Assembly (NCBI GenBank): GCA_002402825.1
Contig: DHGP01000016.1
Location: 16,406-80,405 of the forward strand
Direction: 5' to 3'
Source: Firmicutes bacterium UBA4795
GTDB taxonomy: Bacteria > Bacillota > Desulfotomaculia > Desulfotomaculales > Nap2-2B
DNA length: 64,000 nucleotides
Under the pieces are notes generated by a model. It saw only the letters and a list, made by a program, of their open reading frames with translations, had not been told where the DNA came from and ran no database searches. Shown here one piece after another: positions 15,792 through 24,686 of the stretch (the stretch's first letter is position 1; every line of letters starts with the position of its first letter). Made by a program: the position numbers and the translations under genes.

Positions 15792-16628
15792 ATGCCAGGA
15801 GATCCAAGAGATTATTGTCTTTCAAACCTGATCGAGGCGGCAAAGAAAATACGCCGTCATATAATCCAAATGACCGGGGCAGCCGGTTCAGGTCATCCAG
15901 GTGGTTCTCTTTCGGCGACCGATATTGTTACGGTGCTTTACTTTCACTTTATGCGCTTAAATCCTGCTCTTCCTAATTGGCCGGATCGGGACCGTTTTGT
16001 TTTATCCAAAGGACATGCGGCGCCGTTACTTTACGCCGCTTTAGCCGAGCGGGGGTATTTTCCGGTAGAGGAATTGTTTACCTTACGTAAGTTAGGCAGT
16101 CGCCTGCAGGGACATCCGGACATGAAGCAACTGCCCGGGGTAGAAATGTCTACAGGCTCCCTGGGACAAGGTTTAGCGGCCGCTAACGGAATGGCTTTAG
16201 CCGGAAAATTGGATAAGCGGGATTACCGGGTTTATGTTTTACTGGGCGATGGTGAAATCCAGGAAGGGATGGTTTGGGAAGCAGCTATGGCGGCCGCCCA
16301 TTACCGCCTGGATAACGTTACGGCTTTTTTAGACAATAATGGTTTACAAATTGATGGTTCCATTAAGGAAGTAATGTCCCCTGAACCAATAGCAGATAAA
16401 TGGCGGGCTTTTGGTTGGGATGTTCAGGTTATTGACGGACACAGTATACCGCAGATTATTCAGGCGGTAGAGAAGGCAAAACAGGTTAAAGGACAACCCC
16501 AAATGGCTATTGCCAAAACCATAAAAGGCAAAGGAGTTTCCTTTATGGAAAATCAGGTGGACTGGCACGGGGTGGCCCCAAAACCTGACCAGGTGACCAG
16601 AGCTTTGGACGATTTAAAAGACTGTTGA
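15792..16628 (+). CDS. Transketolase N-terminal half
   Basis: 278 residues matching the thiamine-diphosphate-binding half of split transketolases. GSGHPGGSLSATDIV (about 32-46), the thiamine motif GDGEIQEGMVWEAAM (about 152-166) and LDNNGLQIDG are all present. Split transketolases need a separately encoded C-terminal half, usually in the next gene. Here the next gene is an unrelated secreted protein and no C-terminal half is in the window. The ATG at 15792 is preferred to a TTG at 15783 because AGGAG (15776-15780) sits at proper spacing. It could be an orphan half with a distant partner. Family call secure, activity alone unlikely. Confidence 0.9.
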   Translation: MPGDPRDYCLSNLIEAAKKIRRHIIQMTGAAGSGHPGGSLSATDIVTVLYFHFMRLNPALPNWPDRDRFVLSKGHAAPLLYAALAERGYFPVEELFTLRKLGSRLQGHPDMKQLPGVEMSTGSLGQGLAAANGMALAGKLDKRDYRVYVLLGDGEIQEGMVWEAAMAAAHYRLDNVTAFLDNNGLQIDGSIKEVMSPEPIADKWRAFGWDVQVIDGHSIPQIIQAVEKAKQVKGQPQMAIAKTIKGKGVSFMENQVDWHGVAPKPDQVTRALDDLKDC

Positions 16629-16795
16629 TAGTTGTTTAATAAATTTTAATAAATTTAAGGGAACTTTTTAACCTTCCCATACGTCTATATTCATAAAGGC
16701 AACAAGACAACGGGTTAGTTATTAGCAATTAGCAATTAAAAATGAAAATGATTTTGTTGATGGCTAATCACTAAGTTTAAGGAGGGTTATTTTTT

Positions 16796-18562
16796 ATGCG
16801 TTTGTTTTTCTTTAAAGTATTTTTAGTGGGATTTATTATGGCTTTGTTTAGTATAATACCAGGTTTTGCTTTGACGCACGCCGCCGAAGAAAATAAGACT
16901 ATTTTTATTTCCCTTCAGGCAGGACAGGATTTTGCCTTGGTAAATGAAAAAAAGGTTTCCTTAAGAGAAAAAGTTTACGTTAAAGAAGGAACTACCATGG
17001 TTCCCCTGCGTTTTTTTAGTGAAACCTTGGGGGCAAGGGTGAAATGGCAAAAAGGAGAAATTTTAATTTCCCGCCAGGATATGCAATTAACTTTATGGCC
17101 TGGTAAAAAAGAAGGGCGATTAAACAGTCAGACCCCATTCTTTTTAACCCGCGCCCCGGAAAACATAAAAGGAGTGATACTCGTTCCGCTTAAAAATATA
17201 GCTAATTTTTTTGGGGCCAAAGTTAATTACATTCCTGCCGGAAAAAACATTATAGTTACCTATATGGAAAAAGCCCCTTTGCCGTCAGAAGAAGTTAGAC
17301 CCCCCAATTTGCCGCCAATAGCCTGTTTTAGTGTGGATAAACAAGTTGTAAAGCAAGGGGAAACAGTTAATTACCAGGATAAAAGTTTCGATCCAGACGG
17401 CGATTTAATTGTGACTTATAACTGGCAGGGAAAAAAGAGAGCCTTTTTTACTTCTGGGGAGCATAAAGTAAGTTTGCGCGTAAAAGATGAAAAAGGAAGC
17501 TGGAGCGAGCCTTATGAAATGTTAATTAAAGTCACCGATGAAGTGCTCTGTTCAGAATTAAATTACCACCTGCATAATCCTTTACCTGGTGATGTGATTA
17601 ACCTGGACGCAGTTTATAACCCCCTAAATTTTCCTGAGATTGAAGTAAAAAATTACCAGGAGGAAGACGTAACCCTTCTCCGTAGCAACAGCCCCGAAAC
17701 AATTAAACGGCCCGGGATTTTATATCAAGATAAAGCAGGGGGCATGGTACGTTTACTATACCATCACAAGAACGGCTTTCCCGAAAAAATAAGCGTTTAC
17801 GCCCTGGTTTATAACGAAAATGCATGGCCGGTCAAATTAAGAATTTTAAAAAAAGGATTTAGCGGACCGTCAGCAGGTGATTTGGGAGTAGGGGGCCGGG
17901 GAGTGGCGCGTTATTTAAGCAGCGCAACAGAGGATTGGCTGGAAATAGCTCCCGGCCAGATAATTGCTTTAAATGGCAGTCAAGGGACCATAATGTTTCC
18001 TGAGCAAAGCATAGAGGGGTTAATTGACTTAGAAACAAAAGAGCCTTTGACCTTTATTTTTGCCGCGGCGTTAGTCTCAGGGGAAGAAATTAAATTAGAG
18101 GGGCTGCTTTTGTTGCCAATTCTAGAAAGGGATATGCACGGGCGAGGAACTTTTCCCAAAGCAAACCGCCAGCTAACAGTTAACTTTAGCGGCAACAAGA
18201 GTAAAAAGTTGGTTATTGCTGACGGAGAGAAAGATAAGTACCTGGTTGGAGTTGATGCTCTTAACTATAACCTGGCGGAAACAAATAAGGGTAATTACGG
18301 GGTAGTGTATAAAGTTAGAGTGAGGGCCGCTTCAGCAGTGGGAGTTTTCTTAAACCCCAGGGGGGGGATTTTCAGCGGGGCGGTAAGAGGAAAAGACCAA
18401 AAAGTATTTTTAGTTCCCTTGGAACAGGAACGTTTTTTAAAACCCAAAGAAACGGCAGCCATGCTGGGGGTAATAGATAAAGATGAAGAAGGTGAATTTG
18501 TTTTTATACCCCCCTGTTCTTCAAACCTGCCGGTTTACTTTTTGTTTGTTCCGGTTACGTAA
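16796..18562 (+). CDS. Secreted protein with copper-amine-oxidase-N stalk and PKD domains
   Basis: 588 residues with a signal peptide (about 1-30, ending FALTHAAEE). A stalk domain of the Cu_amine_oxidN type follows (about 40-160; VKEGTTMVPLRFFSETLGARVKW and VPLKNIANFFGAKV). These domains are common on cell-surface proteins of spore-forming clostridia. Then a proline-rich linker and a PKD-like beta domain (about 175-250; DKSFDPDGDLIVTYNW) lead to a long unrecognised C-terminal region (about 255-588), probably beta-rich and possibly a surface adhesin or wall-binding module. No catalytic residues are recognisable. AAGGAGGG precedes the ATG. The upstream gap contains degenerate TTAGCAATTAGCAATT words. 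Role unknown. Confidence 0.8.
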   Translation: MRLFFFKVFLVGFIMALFSIIPGFALTHAAEENKTIFISLQAGQDFALVNEKKVSLREKVYVKEGTTMVPLRFFSETLGARVKWQKGEILISRQDMQLTLWPGKKEGRLNSQTPFFLTRAPENIKGVILVPLKNIANFFGAKVNYIPAGKNIIVTYMEKAPLPSEEVRPPNLPPIACFSVDKQVVKQGETVNYQDKSFDPDGDLIVTYNWQGKKRAFFTSGEHKVSLRVKDEKGSWSEPYEMLIKVTDEVLCSELNYHLHNPLPGDVINLDAVYNPLNFPEIEVKNYQEEDVTLLRSNSPETIKRPGILYQDKAGGMVRLLYHHKNGFPEKISVYALVYNENAWPVKLRILKKGFSGPSAGDLGVGGRGVARYLSSATEDWLEIAPGQIIALNGSQGTIMFPEQSIEGLIDLETKEPLTFIFAAALVSGEEIKLEGLLLLPILERDMHGRGTFPKANRQLTVNFSGNKSKKLVIADGEKDKYLVGVDALNYNLAETNKGNYGVVYKVRVRAASAVGVFLNPRGGIFSGAVRGKDQKVFLVPLEQERFLKPKETAAMLGVIDKDEEGEFVFIPPCSSNLPVYFLFVPVT

Positions 18563-18712
18563 AATTAGTTAACCAGCCTGGTTACCTAGTTTGTCAGGGT
18601 TTGTTTTTCGTGGTTATCGGCCTGCATCTATAAATCTTTCAGTACTTTTGGTTATAGAAATATTTCAGGGTGACATTATCACAAAACAAACACATTTTAT
18701 TTTCTTTCACTC

Positions 18713-18741
18713 TTGACAACTTTAGAAATATATTGTAATAT
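18713..18741 (+). promoter_or_regulatory. Consensus sigma-A promoter upstream of otsA
   Basis: TTGACA (18713-18718), 17-base spacer, TAATAT (18736-18741). This leaves a leader of nearly 300 bases before otsA. Confidence 0.7.
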
Positions 18742-19038
18742 TTATAACATTAACAAGAAAGGGGCGGGGCTAATATTTTACCTGACGGGGTAGTTATGAC
18801 TTAAAAATGAATTTTTGTTATAACTTAACTGACAACTTGTTATTAACTTTAAAGTGGTTGTATAATATAGTATATTATACAACTTAAACAACTTAAATAT
18901 CTAGCCCTACAAGTTATTTAAAGGTTAGCTAAGCCATAGGGATGGTTCAAGCATCCCCGAAGGGCTGAAGGGAAGATGATGGAACTGTTACACATCCCCA
19001 GAAAATAAAAATATAGTTTTAAAAAGGGGGGGGGAATT
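18742..19038 (+). promoter_or_regulatory. Long structured otsA leader with palindrome
   Basis: Gene-free leader. A 12-base perfect palindrome (GTTGTATAATAT 18857-18868, three-base loop, ATATTATACAAC 18872-18883) contains a TATAAT with TTGTTA 18 bases upstream, so it may be a second promoter with an operator. Further down GGGATG-GTTCAAG-CATCCC forms a hairpin at about 18938-18956, and a second ACATCCCC lies near 18992-18999. No known riboswitch class was recognised. A GGGGGGGGG tract at about 19026-19034 acts as ribosome site. Confidence 0.5.
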
Positions 19039-20544
19039 ATGTATAACGCTTTGAAAAATAACTTAGTCGTAGTTTCTAACCGGGGGGCATATGTATTTCA
19101 AGAAAATAATGGTAAAATAAACACCGTCCGAACAGTTAGTGGTCTGGCTTCAGCAGTAGAGCCGGTACTCCTTTTAAACGGCGGGATGTGGATTACCTGG
19201 GGTGGCCGTTTGGAGGAAAATAATGGCGTAAGTCGGGGCATAAGATTTACGGTACCTGCAAGATCATCAGCTGCTTTACCCTATCAAGTACAAGAAGTGC
19301 TGCTTACGGAAGAAGAATATAATTTATATTATCATGGTTTTGCCAATAGTTGTCTTTGGCCCCTATCCCACCAGATGTTGGACAAGTGTTCTTTTGACAA
19401 AGAATTTTGGTTGGCTTACCGGCAGGTTAACCATAAATTTGCCCGGGTTACCGCGCAGTCAACTAAAAGTAAAGATTTTTTATGGGTTCATGACTACCAT
19501 CTTACCTTGCTTCCACAGTTAGTAAAACGTTATCATTGTCAGGCGCAGGTAAACTTTTTCTGGCATATTCCTTTTCCTCCTTTAGATATATACCAGGTGC
19601 TGCCCTGGGGTCGGCAGTTGTTATTTGGTTTATTAGGGAGTGATTTTATTGCTTTTCATACCCAAAATTATGTAAATAACTTTTTAGCTTGTGTTTCTTA
19701 TTATTTTCCGGATAAATTTTATCAAAAACAAGAAGAATTATGGTTTGGGCAAAGAAAAATAAAAGTTCAGGCCTTACCAATTGGTATTAGCTGGCATCGT
19801 TTTGAAAAACTGGCCGCCGAGCCAAAGGTTCGTGCTCAAGCGGAAAAAATAAGGCAATCTTTAGGAGCAGAGTTTGTGCTTTTAGGCATTGACCGGCTTG
19901 ATTATACCAAGGGTATTTTGGAGAGAATAAAAGCCCTGGAAATTTTTTTAGCCCAAAACCCGGCCTACCGGGGAAAAGTAACTTTGCTTCAGGTGGCCGT
20001 ACCTAGCCGCGATGATTTAGGGGCTTACAAGAAGTTAAAAGAAGAAGTGGAAGGAATGGTAAGCAAAATTAATGGTTTTTATGACCGGGAGTATCAGGCT
20101 TTGCCAATACGTTACCTTAACCGTTCTCTAAATGAACAAGAACTGGTAGCTCATTATTTAGCCGCCGATGTGTTACTGGTGACCGCTTTGCGTGACGGTC
20201 TTAATTTAATTGCCAAAGAATTTATTGCTTCTCGATTAGATAATCATGGGGTTTTAATTTTAAGTTCTTTTGCCGGAGCAGCAGAGGAACTAAAAGAAGC
20301 CTTAATCGTTAATCCTTATCATTTGGCAGATTTAGCCGCCCAAATAAAAAACTCCCTGGAAATGCCTTTAGCCGAACAGGCCCAGCGTTTAAAGATTTTA
20401 CGTCATAAGGTTAAAACTCACGATTTACGTTGGTGGTGGCAGCATAACCTGGGGGCCTTTTCCCCATCTCAAGTATCGTTGCCTGGTATTCGAAAGGCAC
20501 TGCCGGGCCAGGTTGTTTCGCGTACGGCCAACGTTAAATTATAA
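19039..20544 (+). CDS. otsA: Trehalose-6-phosphate synthase
   Basis: Joins UDP-glucose (or ADP-glucose) to glucose 6-phosphate, giving trehalose 6-phosphate. The GT20 family protein has 501 residues, slightly longer than the usual 460-480. Motifs in order are VVSNRG at the N terminus, WVHDYHLTLLP, FFWHIPFPP, LGIDRLDYTKGI (donor site) and VTALRDGLNLIAKEF (nucleotide-sugar pocket). It forms an operon with otsB, which starts 15 bases downstream. Trehalose is a compatible solute and stress protectant; the long palindrome-bearing leader implies regulation. Identification is secure. Confidence 0.96.
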   Translation: MYNALKNNLVVVSNRGAYVFQENNGKINTVRTVSGLASAVEPVLLLNGGMWITWGGRLEENNGVSRGIRFTVPARSSAALPYQVQEVLLTEEEYNLYYHGFANSCLWPLSHQMLDKCSFDKEFWLAYRQVNHKFARVTAQSTKSKDFLWVHDYHLTLLPQLVKRYHCQAQVNFFWHIPFPPLDIYQVLPWGRQLLFGLLGSDFIAFHTQNYVNNFLACVSYYFPDKFYQKQEELWFGQRKIKVQALPIGISWHRFEKLAAEPKVRAQAEKIRQSLGAEFVLLGIDRLDYTKGILERIKALEIFLAQNPAYRGKVTLLQVAVPSRDDLGAYKKLKEEVEGMVSKINGFYDREYQALPIRYLNRSLNEQELVAHYLAADVLLVTALRDGLNLIAKEFIASRLDNHGVLILSSFAGAAEELKEALIVNPYHLADLAAQIKNSLEMPLAEQAQRLKILRHKVKTHDLRWWWQHNLGAFSPSQVSLPGIRKALPGQVVSRTANVKL

Positions 20545-20559
20545 GTTTTTATTTTACTT

Positions 20560-21345
20560 ATGGGTACACCAACACCAATTACCCCGGTTGCTCTGGCCGA
20601 ACGTCTTTTTACCGCCGGTCAAGTTCTTTTAATGTTAGACTATGATGGTACTTTAGTTCCGTTGGCTCCCACGCCGGCTCAGGCACGGCCGGCGGCTGTA
20701 CTTTTGCATATTTTAAAAAAATTAGGTGAGCTGCCTCAGTATAAGGTGGCTGTAATTAGCGGTCGTACATTAACTGACTTAACCACTTTATTTCCCGTAC
20801 CGGGTATATTTTTAATTGGTGGTCACGGCATAGAGATATGTTCTCCGGCGGGGGAAGTAAATTATTTGTTAGACTATAAATATATAACTAAAATAATGAA
20901 TAAACTAGAACAACTGGCAAAGTATTGCCTGAATAATAAAGACGGTTTTTTGATCGAAAATAAGGGTTATTCCTTAGCCCTTCATTATCGCTTGGTTAAG
21001 CCATTAATGGCGCAGAGTGCTTTAAATAAATTTATTGAATTAAGTAAACCCATAATTCAAAAACATACCTTAAATATATTACCGGGTAAAAAAGTTCTAG
21101 AAATTCGGCCGTTAGCCATGCATAAAGGGAAAGCAGTAAATTACTTACAGCAACTTTATCCTTATTCTTTAGCGGTTTATTTTGGCGATAATACAACTGA
21201 TGAAGATGCCTTTCGGGCCTTAAAAAAAGGTCTGAGTATTCTTGTTAGCGCTCAATCTTATAACAGTGCGGCTAACTTTAAATTAAATTCTCCTCTTGAA
21301 GTCTTAGAATTTTTAACTTTATTAGAGAAAGTTGCTGGGAATTGA
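20560..21345 (+). CDS. otsB: Trehalose-6-phosphate phosphatase
   Basis: HAD-superfamily phosphatase converting trehalose 6-phosphate to trehalose. The 261 residues include the nucleophile motif MLDYDGTLVPLA (about 25-36), motif II in VAVISGRTLTDL, the substrate-cap motif HGIEI and the metal-binding motif YFGDNTTDEDAF (about 207-218). It directly follows otsA. No clear Shine-Dalgarno precedes the ATG, so translational coupling is likely. Identification is secure. Confidence 0.95.
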   Translation: MGTPTPITPVALAERLFTAGQVLLMLDYDGTLVPLAPTPAQARPAAVLLHILKKLGELPQYKVAVISGRTLTDLTTLFPVPGIFLIGGHGIEICSPAGEVNYLLDYKYITKIMNKLEQLAKYCLNNKDGFLIENKGYSLALHYRLVKPLMAQSALNKFIELSKPIIQKHTLNILPGKKVLEIRPLAMHKGKAVNYLQQLYPYSLAVYFGDNTTDEDAFRALKKGLSILVSAQSYNSAANFKLNSPLEVLEFLTLLEKVAGN

Positions 21346-21426
21346 AATCGCACAACGTCTCATTTGAGAAGTTAATCCGTAAGCTTCGTCCTTGGGAAAC
21401 CATTTAGAAATCTTATATAATTTCAG

Positions 21427-21532
21427 TAACTAAAGTCATTGATTTTTGCCAGACCTGCAGATCTCTATATGTTTTCATTTTTCTTTGCCCCTCTGTGCCT
21501 TTACCCCTCTGTGCCTACCTGAATAGTTAACG
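21427..21532. repeat. TIR-element copy A (left end degraded)
   Basis: From 21444 this is nearly identical to 35437-35523: GCCAGACCTGCAGATCTCTA, then TGTGCC/TTTGCCCC words, ending CCTACCTGAATAGTTAAC. Only a weak GTAACTA (21427) remains of the left end. Its right edge overlaps the stop codon of the neighbouring minus-strand gene. Confidence 0.7.
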
Positions 21533-21988
21533 TGTTTTTTTAAAAGCTTTTAGTTCCTCCCGGCCATTTTTAATTTCCTTAATAACCTTGTTTAATTCTT
21601 CCTCTAACTTTTGGAGGATTTCATCAGCGTAAATACGTGCCCCCTGCTTAATTTCATTTGATAATCCTTCGGCTTTTTGTAAAATTTCATTGGCGGAAAC
21701 TTTGGCTTGCTGAACAATTTCACTTTCTTCCGCCCGCCTTTCCAGTTCTTTTTGCGCGCTTTCAATAATGCGCTCCGCTTCTTTTTTTGAGCTTTCAATG
21801 ACTTTTTCGCGTTCTTGAATTACCCATTTGGCCTGACGCATTTCTTCGGGTAAAGAAGCCCGAATTCGGTCTATATAATCTAAAAACTTATCTTCATCTA
21901 CGATCAGCCTTCTGGTAAAGGGTATCTTGGGGCTGTTTCCGATAAGTTCTTCTAGCTCGTTAAGGATGCTGTACATTTCCATTACCAT
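21527..21988 (-). CDS. Coiled-coil protein next to coaD
   Basis: 153 residues, almost wholly charged helical sequence from about residue 50 to 150 (repeated EEAERIIESAQKELERRAEE-like heptads). Its short N-terminal region begins MYSILNELEELIGNSPKIPF. It resembles the DivIVA/ATP-synthase-b-like coiled-coil proteins often encoded beside coaD and rsmD in Clostridia; no enzymatic motif is present. Its start overlaps the coaD 3' end by seven bases, so the two are co-translated. It may be a structural or division-associated protein, but that is not established. Confidence 0.75.
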   Translation of the reverse strand: MVMEMYSILNELEELIGNSPKIPFTRRLIVDEDKFLDYIDRIRASLPEEMRQAKWVIQEREKVIESSKKEAERIIESAQKELERRAEESEIVQQAKVSANEILQKAEGLSNEIKQGARIYADEILQKLEEELNKVIKEIKNGREELKAFKKTR

Positions 21989-22488
21989 CCCTCCTGTCCT
22001 GAGGCTTTAAGTTCGTGGTATTTTTGAAATAATTTATCCATTACATACAAGGGAACTAATTCTTGAACACAACCTCCAAAAAAAGCGGCTTCTTTTACGG
22101 CACTGGAACTAATAAAAGAAAATTCAGCGCGGGTGGTTAAAAAAATTGTTTCTATTCCAGGCGTTAATTTTTTATTTATTAAAGCCATCATAAATTCATT
22201 TTCAAAGTCTGATACAGCCCTTAACCCCCTAATAATAGCCTGGGCATTTTTAGACTTGGCGTAATTAACCGTGAGACCCTCAAAAGAATCTACCTGCACA
22301 TTAATAAAAGGCTGGAGTACTTTTTGAAGCATGTCCAACCTTTCGGCAACCGTAAAAAGCGGCTTTTTGCTTGTATTCCTGGAAACAGCTACAATTAAAA
22401 GGTCAAAAAGCTTGACTGCCCGTTCAATCACGTCTATATGACCATTAGTCAAAGGATCAAAGCTGCCTGGATAAACTGCGATCCGCAA
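21982..22488 (-). CDS. coaD: Phosphopantetheine adenylyltransferase
   Basis: Fourth step of coenzyme A synthesis: 4'-phosphopantetheine plus ATP gives dephospho-CoA. The nucleotidyltransferase signature PGSFDPLTNGHIDVI is at the N terminus, with IIRGLRAVSDFENEF and the ISSSAVKE motif further on. The start is taken as TTG at 22488, because GGAGG lies seven bases before it (22496-22500) and the protein then begins MRIAVYPGSFDP, as in homologues, with 168 residues. A longer reading to 22542 adds unrelated residues. It follows rsmD, the conserved rsmD-coaD order. Identification is secure. Confidence 0.96.
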   Translation of the reverse strand: MRIAVYPGSFDPLTNGHIDVIERAVKLFDLLIVAVSRNTSKKPLFTVAERLDMLQKVLQPFINVQVDSFEGLTVNYAKSKNAQAIIRGLRAVSDFENEFMMALINKKLTPGIETIFLTTRAEFSFISSSAVKEAAFFGGCVQELVPLYVMDKLFQKYHELKASGQEGW

Positions 22489-22510
22489 AAAATAACCTCC
22501 TTGTATGTGT

Positions 22511-23056
22511 TTAGCCGTAAAACGATAAAAGAGTATCGCCATATTTTTCCTGACGCGTTAATACTAAACCATCTATTTTCACCGGTAAAAACACTCGCTT
22601 GCTGCTTTCTACAATTACCAATCCTCCCCCTGCTAGTAAATTATAGCGTATAATTAACTCTACCGTAAATACTTCTAAATTATTTTGGTACGGCGGGTCT
22701 AAGAAAATTAAATCAAATAACCGTTTATTTTTTCCCAACCATCGTAAAGCTACGGCCACTTCCTGAGTTAATACATTTACCTTATCGCCCAAACCCGTCC
22801 GGTCCAGGTTTTTTAAGATGGCCTGGCTAACCCGGGAATCTTTTTCGACAAAAACCGCTTCCGCCGCACCTCTGCTAAGGGCCTCAATCCCTACGTTACC
22901 GGTTCCCGCGTAAAGGTCAAGAAAACGGGCCCCTATAATATTTTCACCTAAAATATTAAAAAGAGCTTCCTTTACCCGGTCGGCAGTAGGCCGACCGGAC
23001 CAACCACGGGGGGCGCTTAATTGTCGCCTTTTAGCTGTTCCGGCAATAACCCGCAA
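22511..23056 (-). CDS. rsmD: 16S rRNA (guanine966-N2)-methyltransferase
   Basis: SAM-dependent methyltransferase acting on G966 of 16S rRNA. About 181 residues, with RVIAG near the start, then RPTADRVKEALFNIL. The SAM site is DLYAGTGNVGIEALSRGA and the catalytic motif is DPPY (LIFLDPPYQNN). The start is TTG at 23056 (spacing suits AAAGAG) or TTG at 23062. Neither has a strong site. Identification is secure. Confidence 0.93.
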   Translation of the reverse strand: MRVIAGTAKRRQLSAPRGWSGRPTADRVKEALFNILGENIIGARFLDLYAGTGNVGIEALSRGAAEAVFVEKDSRVSQAILKNLDRTGLGDKVNVLTQEVAVALRWLGKNKRLFDLIFLDPPYQNNLEVFTVELIIRYNLLAGGGLVIVESSKRVFLPVKIDGLVLTRQEKYGDTLLSFYG

Positions 23057-23193
23057 GAGCAATACTCTTTTTCTGGCAAGATTTTAGCAGTATTATAGCA
23101 TACGAAGTAAAAAAAAGCGATTTTTAATCATTAAAAATGTATATTTGATTTAAATTGGGAAAACTATAGTTACGTAAAAAAGGGGTGGTTAAT

Positions 23194-24177
23194 TTGCTCC
23201 TGGAGTTTTGGCGTGATTTTGGACTTAATCTAGATTTAGCTTTAGAAGCACATGAAGTTATTCGGGGTGAAACGGGGCAAGAAATACCGGGAGTAGAAGT
23301 AAAAAAAGAAGGATATGAATATACAGAAGTTACTATAGTTAAAATTTTAGATAAAACAGCCGAAATGATAATGGGTAAACCTTGTGGAGCATATATTACG
23401 CTTGAAGCTCCCTTAATTAAAGAAAACAATCCATCTGTTCATACTAATATAAGTGAAATTTTGGCCAAACAGCTTAAACAATTTATAAATATACCAGAAT
23501 ACGGCAATATTTTACTTATTGGGTTGGGTAACCGGTACGCTACTCCTGATGCTTTAGGTTCAAAGGTTATTGAATCAAGCCTGGTTACCAGACACTTGTT
23601 TAATTATGCTCCCAGCGAAGTTAAAAAAGGCATGCATTCGGTAAGTGCTTTAGCTCCCGGAGTTCTTGGTATTACGGGCATTGAAACTGCGGAAATAATT
23701 AAAGGAGTAGTAGAAAAAACAAAACCCCAAATGGTTATAGTTATAGATTCTTTAGCTGCTCGTAGTGTAGCCAGAATTGTCAGTACTATTCAAATTGCCA
23801 ATACAGGTATTAATCCAGGCTCAGGAATTGGCAACCAGCGGGTTGGACTTAACCAGGAAACACTTGGCGTTCCGGTAATTGCTGTTGGTGTGCCTACCGT
23901 AGTTCACGCGGCCGTGATTTGCCAGGATACCATTGAAGCTTTACTAGCTTATTTGAAAAGTAAGGCCAATCTCTATCAGCTATCTCCCAACTTGCAACCA
24001 AATCTTTCACGTGAGGTTATTATGAAAGTGTTAGCCCCTTATGGAGGAAATTTAACCGTTACCCCAAAGGAAATTGACGCTCTTATAAATAGAACAGCCA
24101 GAATAATAGCGCAAGGAATTTCTTTAGCCTTACACCCGGGTTTGCAACCAGAAGATTATAGTTATTATTTACATTGA
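23194..24177 (+). CDS. gpr: Germination protease GPR
   Basis: Degrades the small acid-soluble proteins that coat spore DNA when a spore germinates. It is made as a zymogen that trims its own N terminus. The protein matches the M63 family through its length, with RGETGQEIPGVEV near the start (the processing region), LIGLGNRYATPDALG, SALAPGVLGITGIET, and PGSGIGNQRVGLNQETLG. The start is taken as TTG at 23194 with AGGGGTGG five bases before it; a GTG at 23185 overlaps that site. A possible sporulation-type promoter lies near 23145-23175 but is weak. The convergent neighbour is a SASP, its substrate. Identification is secure. Confidence 0.95.
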   Translation: MLLEFWRDFGLNLDLALEAHEVIRGETGQEIPGVEVKKEGYEYTEVTIVKILDKTAEMIMGKPCGAYITLEAPLIKENNPSVHTNISEILAKQLKQFINIPEYGNILLIGLGNRYATPDALGSKVIESSLVTRHLFNYAPSEVKKGMHSVSALAPGVLGITGIETAEIIKGVVEKTKPQMVIVIDSLAARSVARIVSTIQIANTGINPGSGIGNQRVGLNQETLGVPVIAVGVPTVVHAAVICQDTIEALLAYLKSKANLYQLSPNLQPNLSREVIMKVLAPYGGNLTVTPKEIDALINRTARIIAQGISLALHPGLQPEDYSYYLH

Positions 24178-24222
24178 GCAATTAAATTCTTGATATAACT
24201 AGAAACCATTAAAAGGTTAAAA

Positions 24223-24276
24223 GGACGGGGAATAACATCTTGAATAACATCTTTAGCGCTAAAAATTTCCCCGTCC
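24223..24276 (-). terminator. Terminator between gpr and the SASP gene
   Basis: GGACGGGGAA (24223-24232) and TTCCCCGTCC (24267-24276) form a 10-base stem. On the minus strand it is followed by TTTTAACCTTTT, so it mainly serves the SASP gene. A direct repeat GAATAACATCTT fills part of the loop. Confidence 0.6.
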
Positions 24277-24302
24277 CTTAACTGGCTTTATTTGTTTTTC
24301 AC

Positions 24303-24572
24303 TTAAGGGGTAGTCTTAATGTTGGTTACTTGAGGTGTAGGCGGCTTGGTACCGGAAGCCAGACTTTGTTCGTAAGCTGCGATCATTTTTCTGACCATGT
24401 TGCCGCCTATAGCACCGTTTACCCGCGATGGTAAATCACCCATATAGCCACTTTGCGGGACCTGAATGCCTAGTTCTTGAGCAGTTTCCCATTTAAATTG
24501 CTCCATGGCTGTGTTAGCCTGAGGAAAAAGCAAAGTGTTTCGTTTTTGACCTAACGCCATCTTTTTTTTCAC
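24303..24572 (-). CDS. Alpha/beta-type small acid-soluble spore protein
   Basis: Coats and protects spore DNA and is degraded at germination. The 89 residues include the family core ANTAMEQFKWETAQELGI with the GPR cleavage region, and the second conserved block GAIGGNMVRKMIAAYE. The ribosome site is AGGAGGTG. A sigma-G-like promoter lies upstream and the gene converges on gpr. The C-terminal tail TKPPTPQVTNIKTTP is somewhat longer than usual. Identification is secure and marks this organism as a spore former. Confidence 0.96.
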   Translation of the reverse strand: MKKKMALGQKRNTLLFPQANTAMEQFKWETAQELGIQVPQSGYMGDLPSRVNGAIGGNMVRKMIAAYEQSLASGTKPPTPQVTNIKTTP

Positions 24573-24594
24573 CTCCTTTTTTTTATCTTATTTT

Positions 24595-24624
24595 TAGTAT
24601 GGACATTATTAAAGCGTTTATGTC
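24595..24624 (-). promoter_or_regulatory. Sigma-G-like promoter of the SASP gene
   Basis: Minus strand: perfect -10 CATACTA (24601-24595), 17-base spacer, -35 ACATA (24623-24619), a partial match to the forespore consensus. Confidence 0.5.
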
Positions 24625-24686
24625 TAGAACATTTTACCCTTAAAAAACTTTCATTTTTAGCTATTTTAAACTAATATTGTTTTGTT

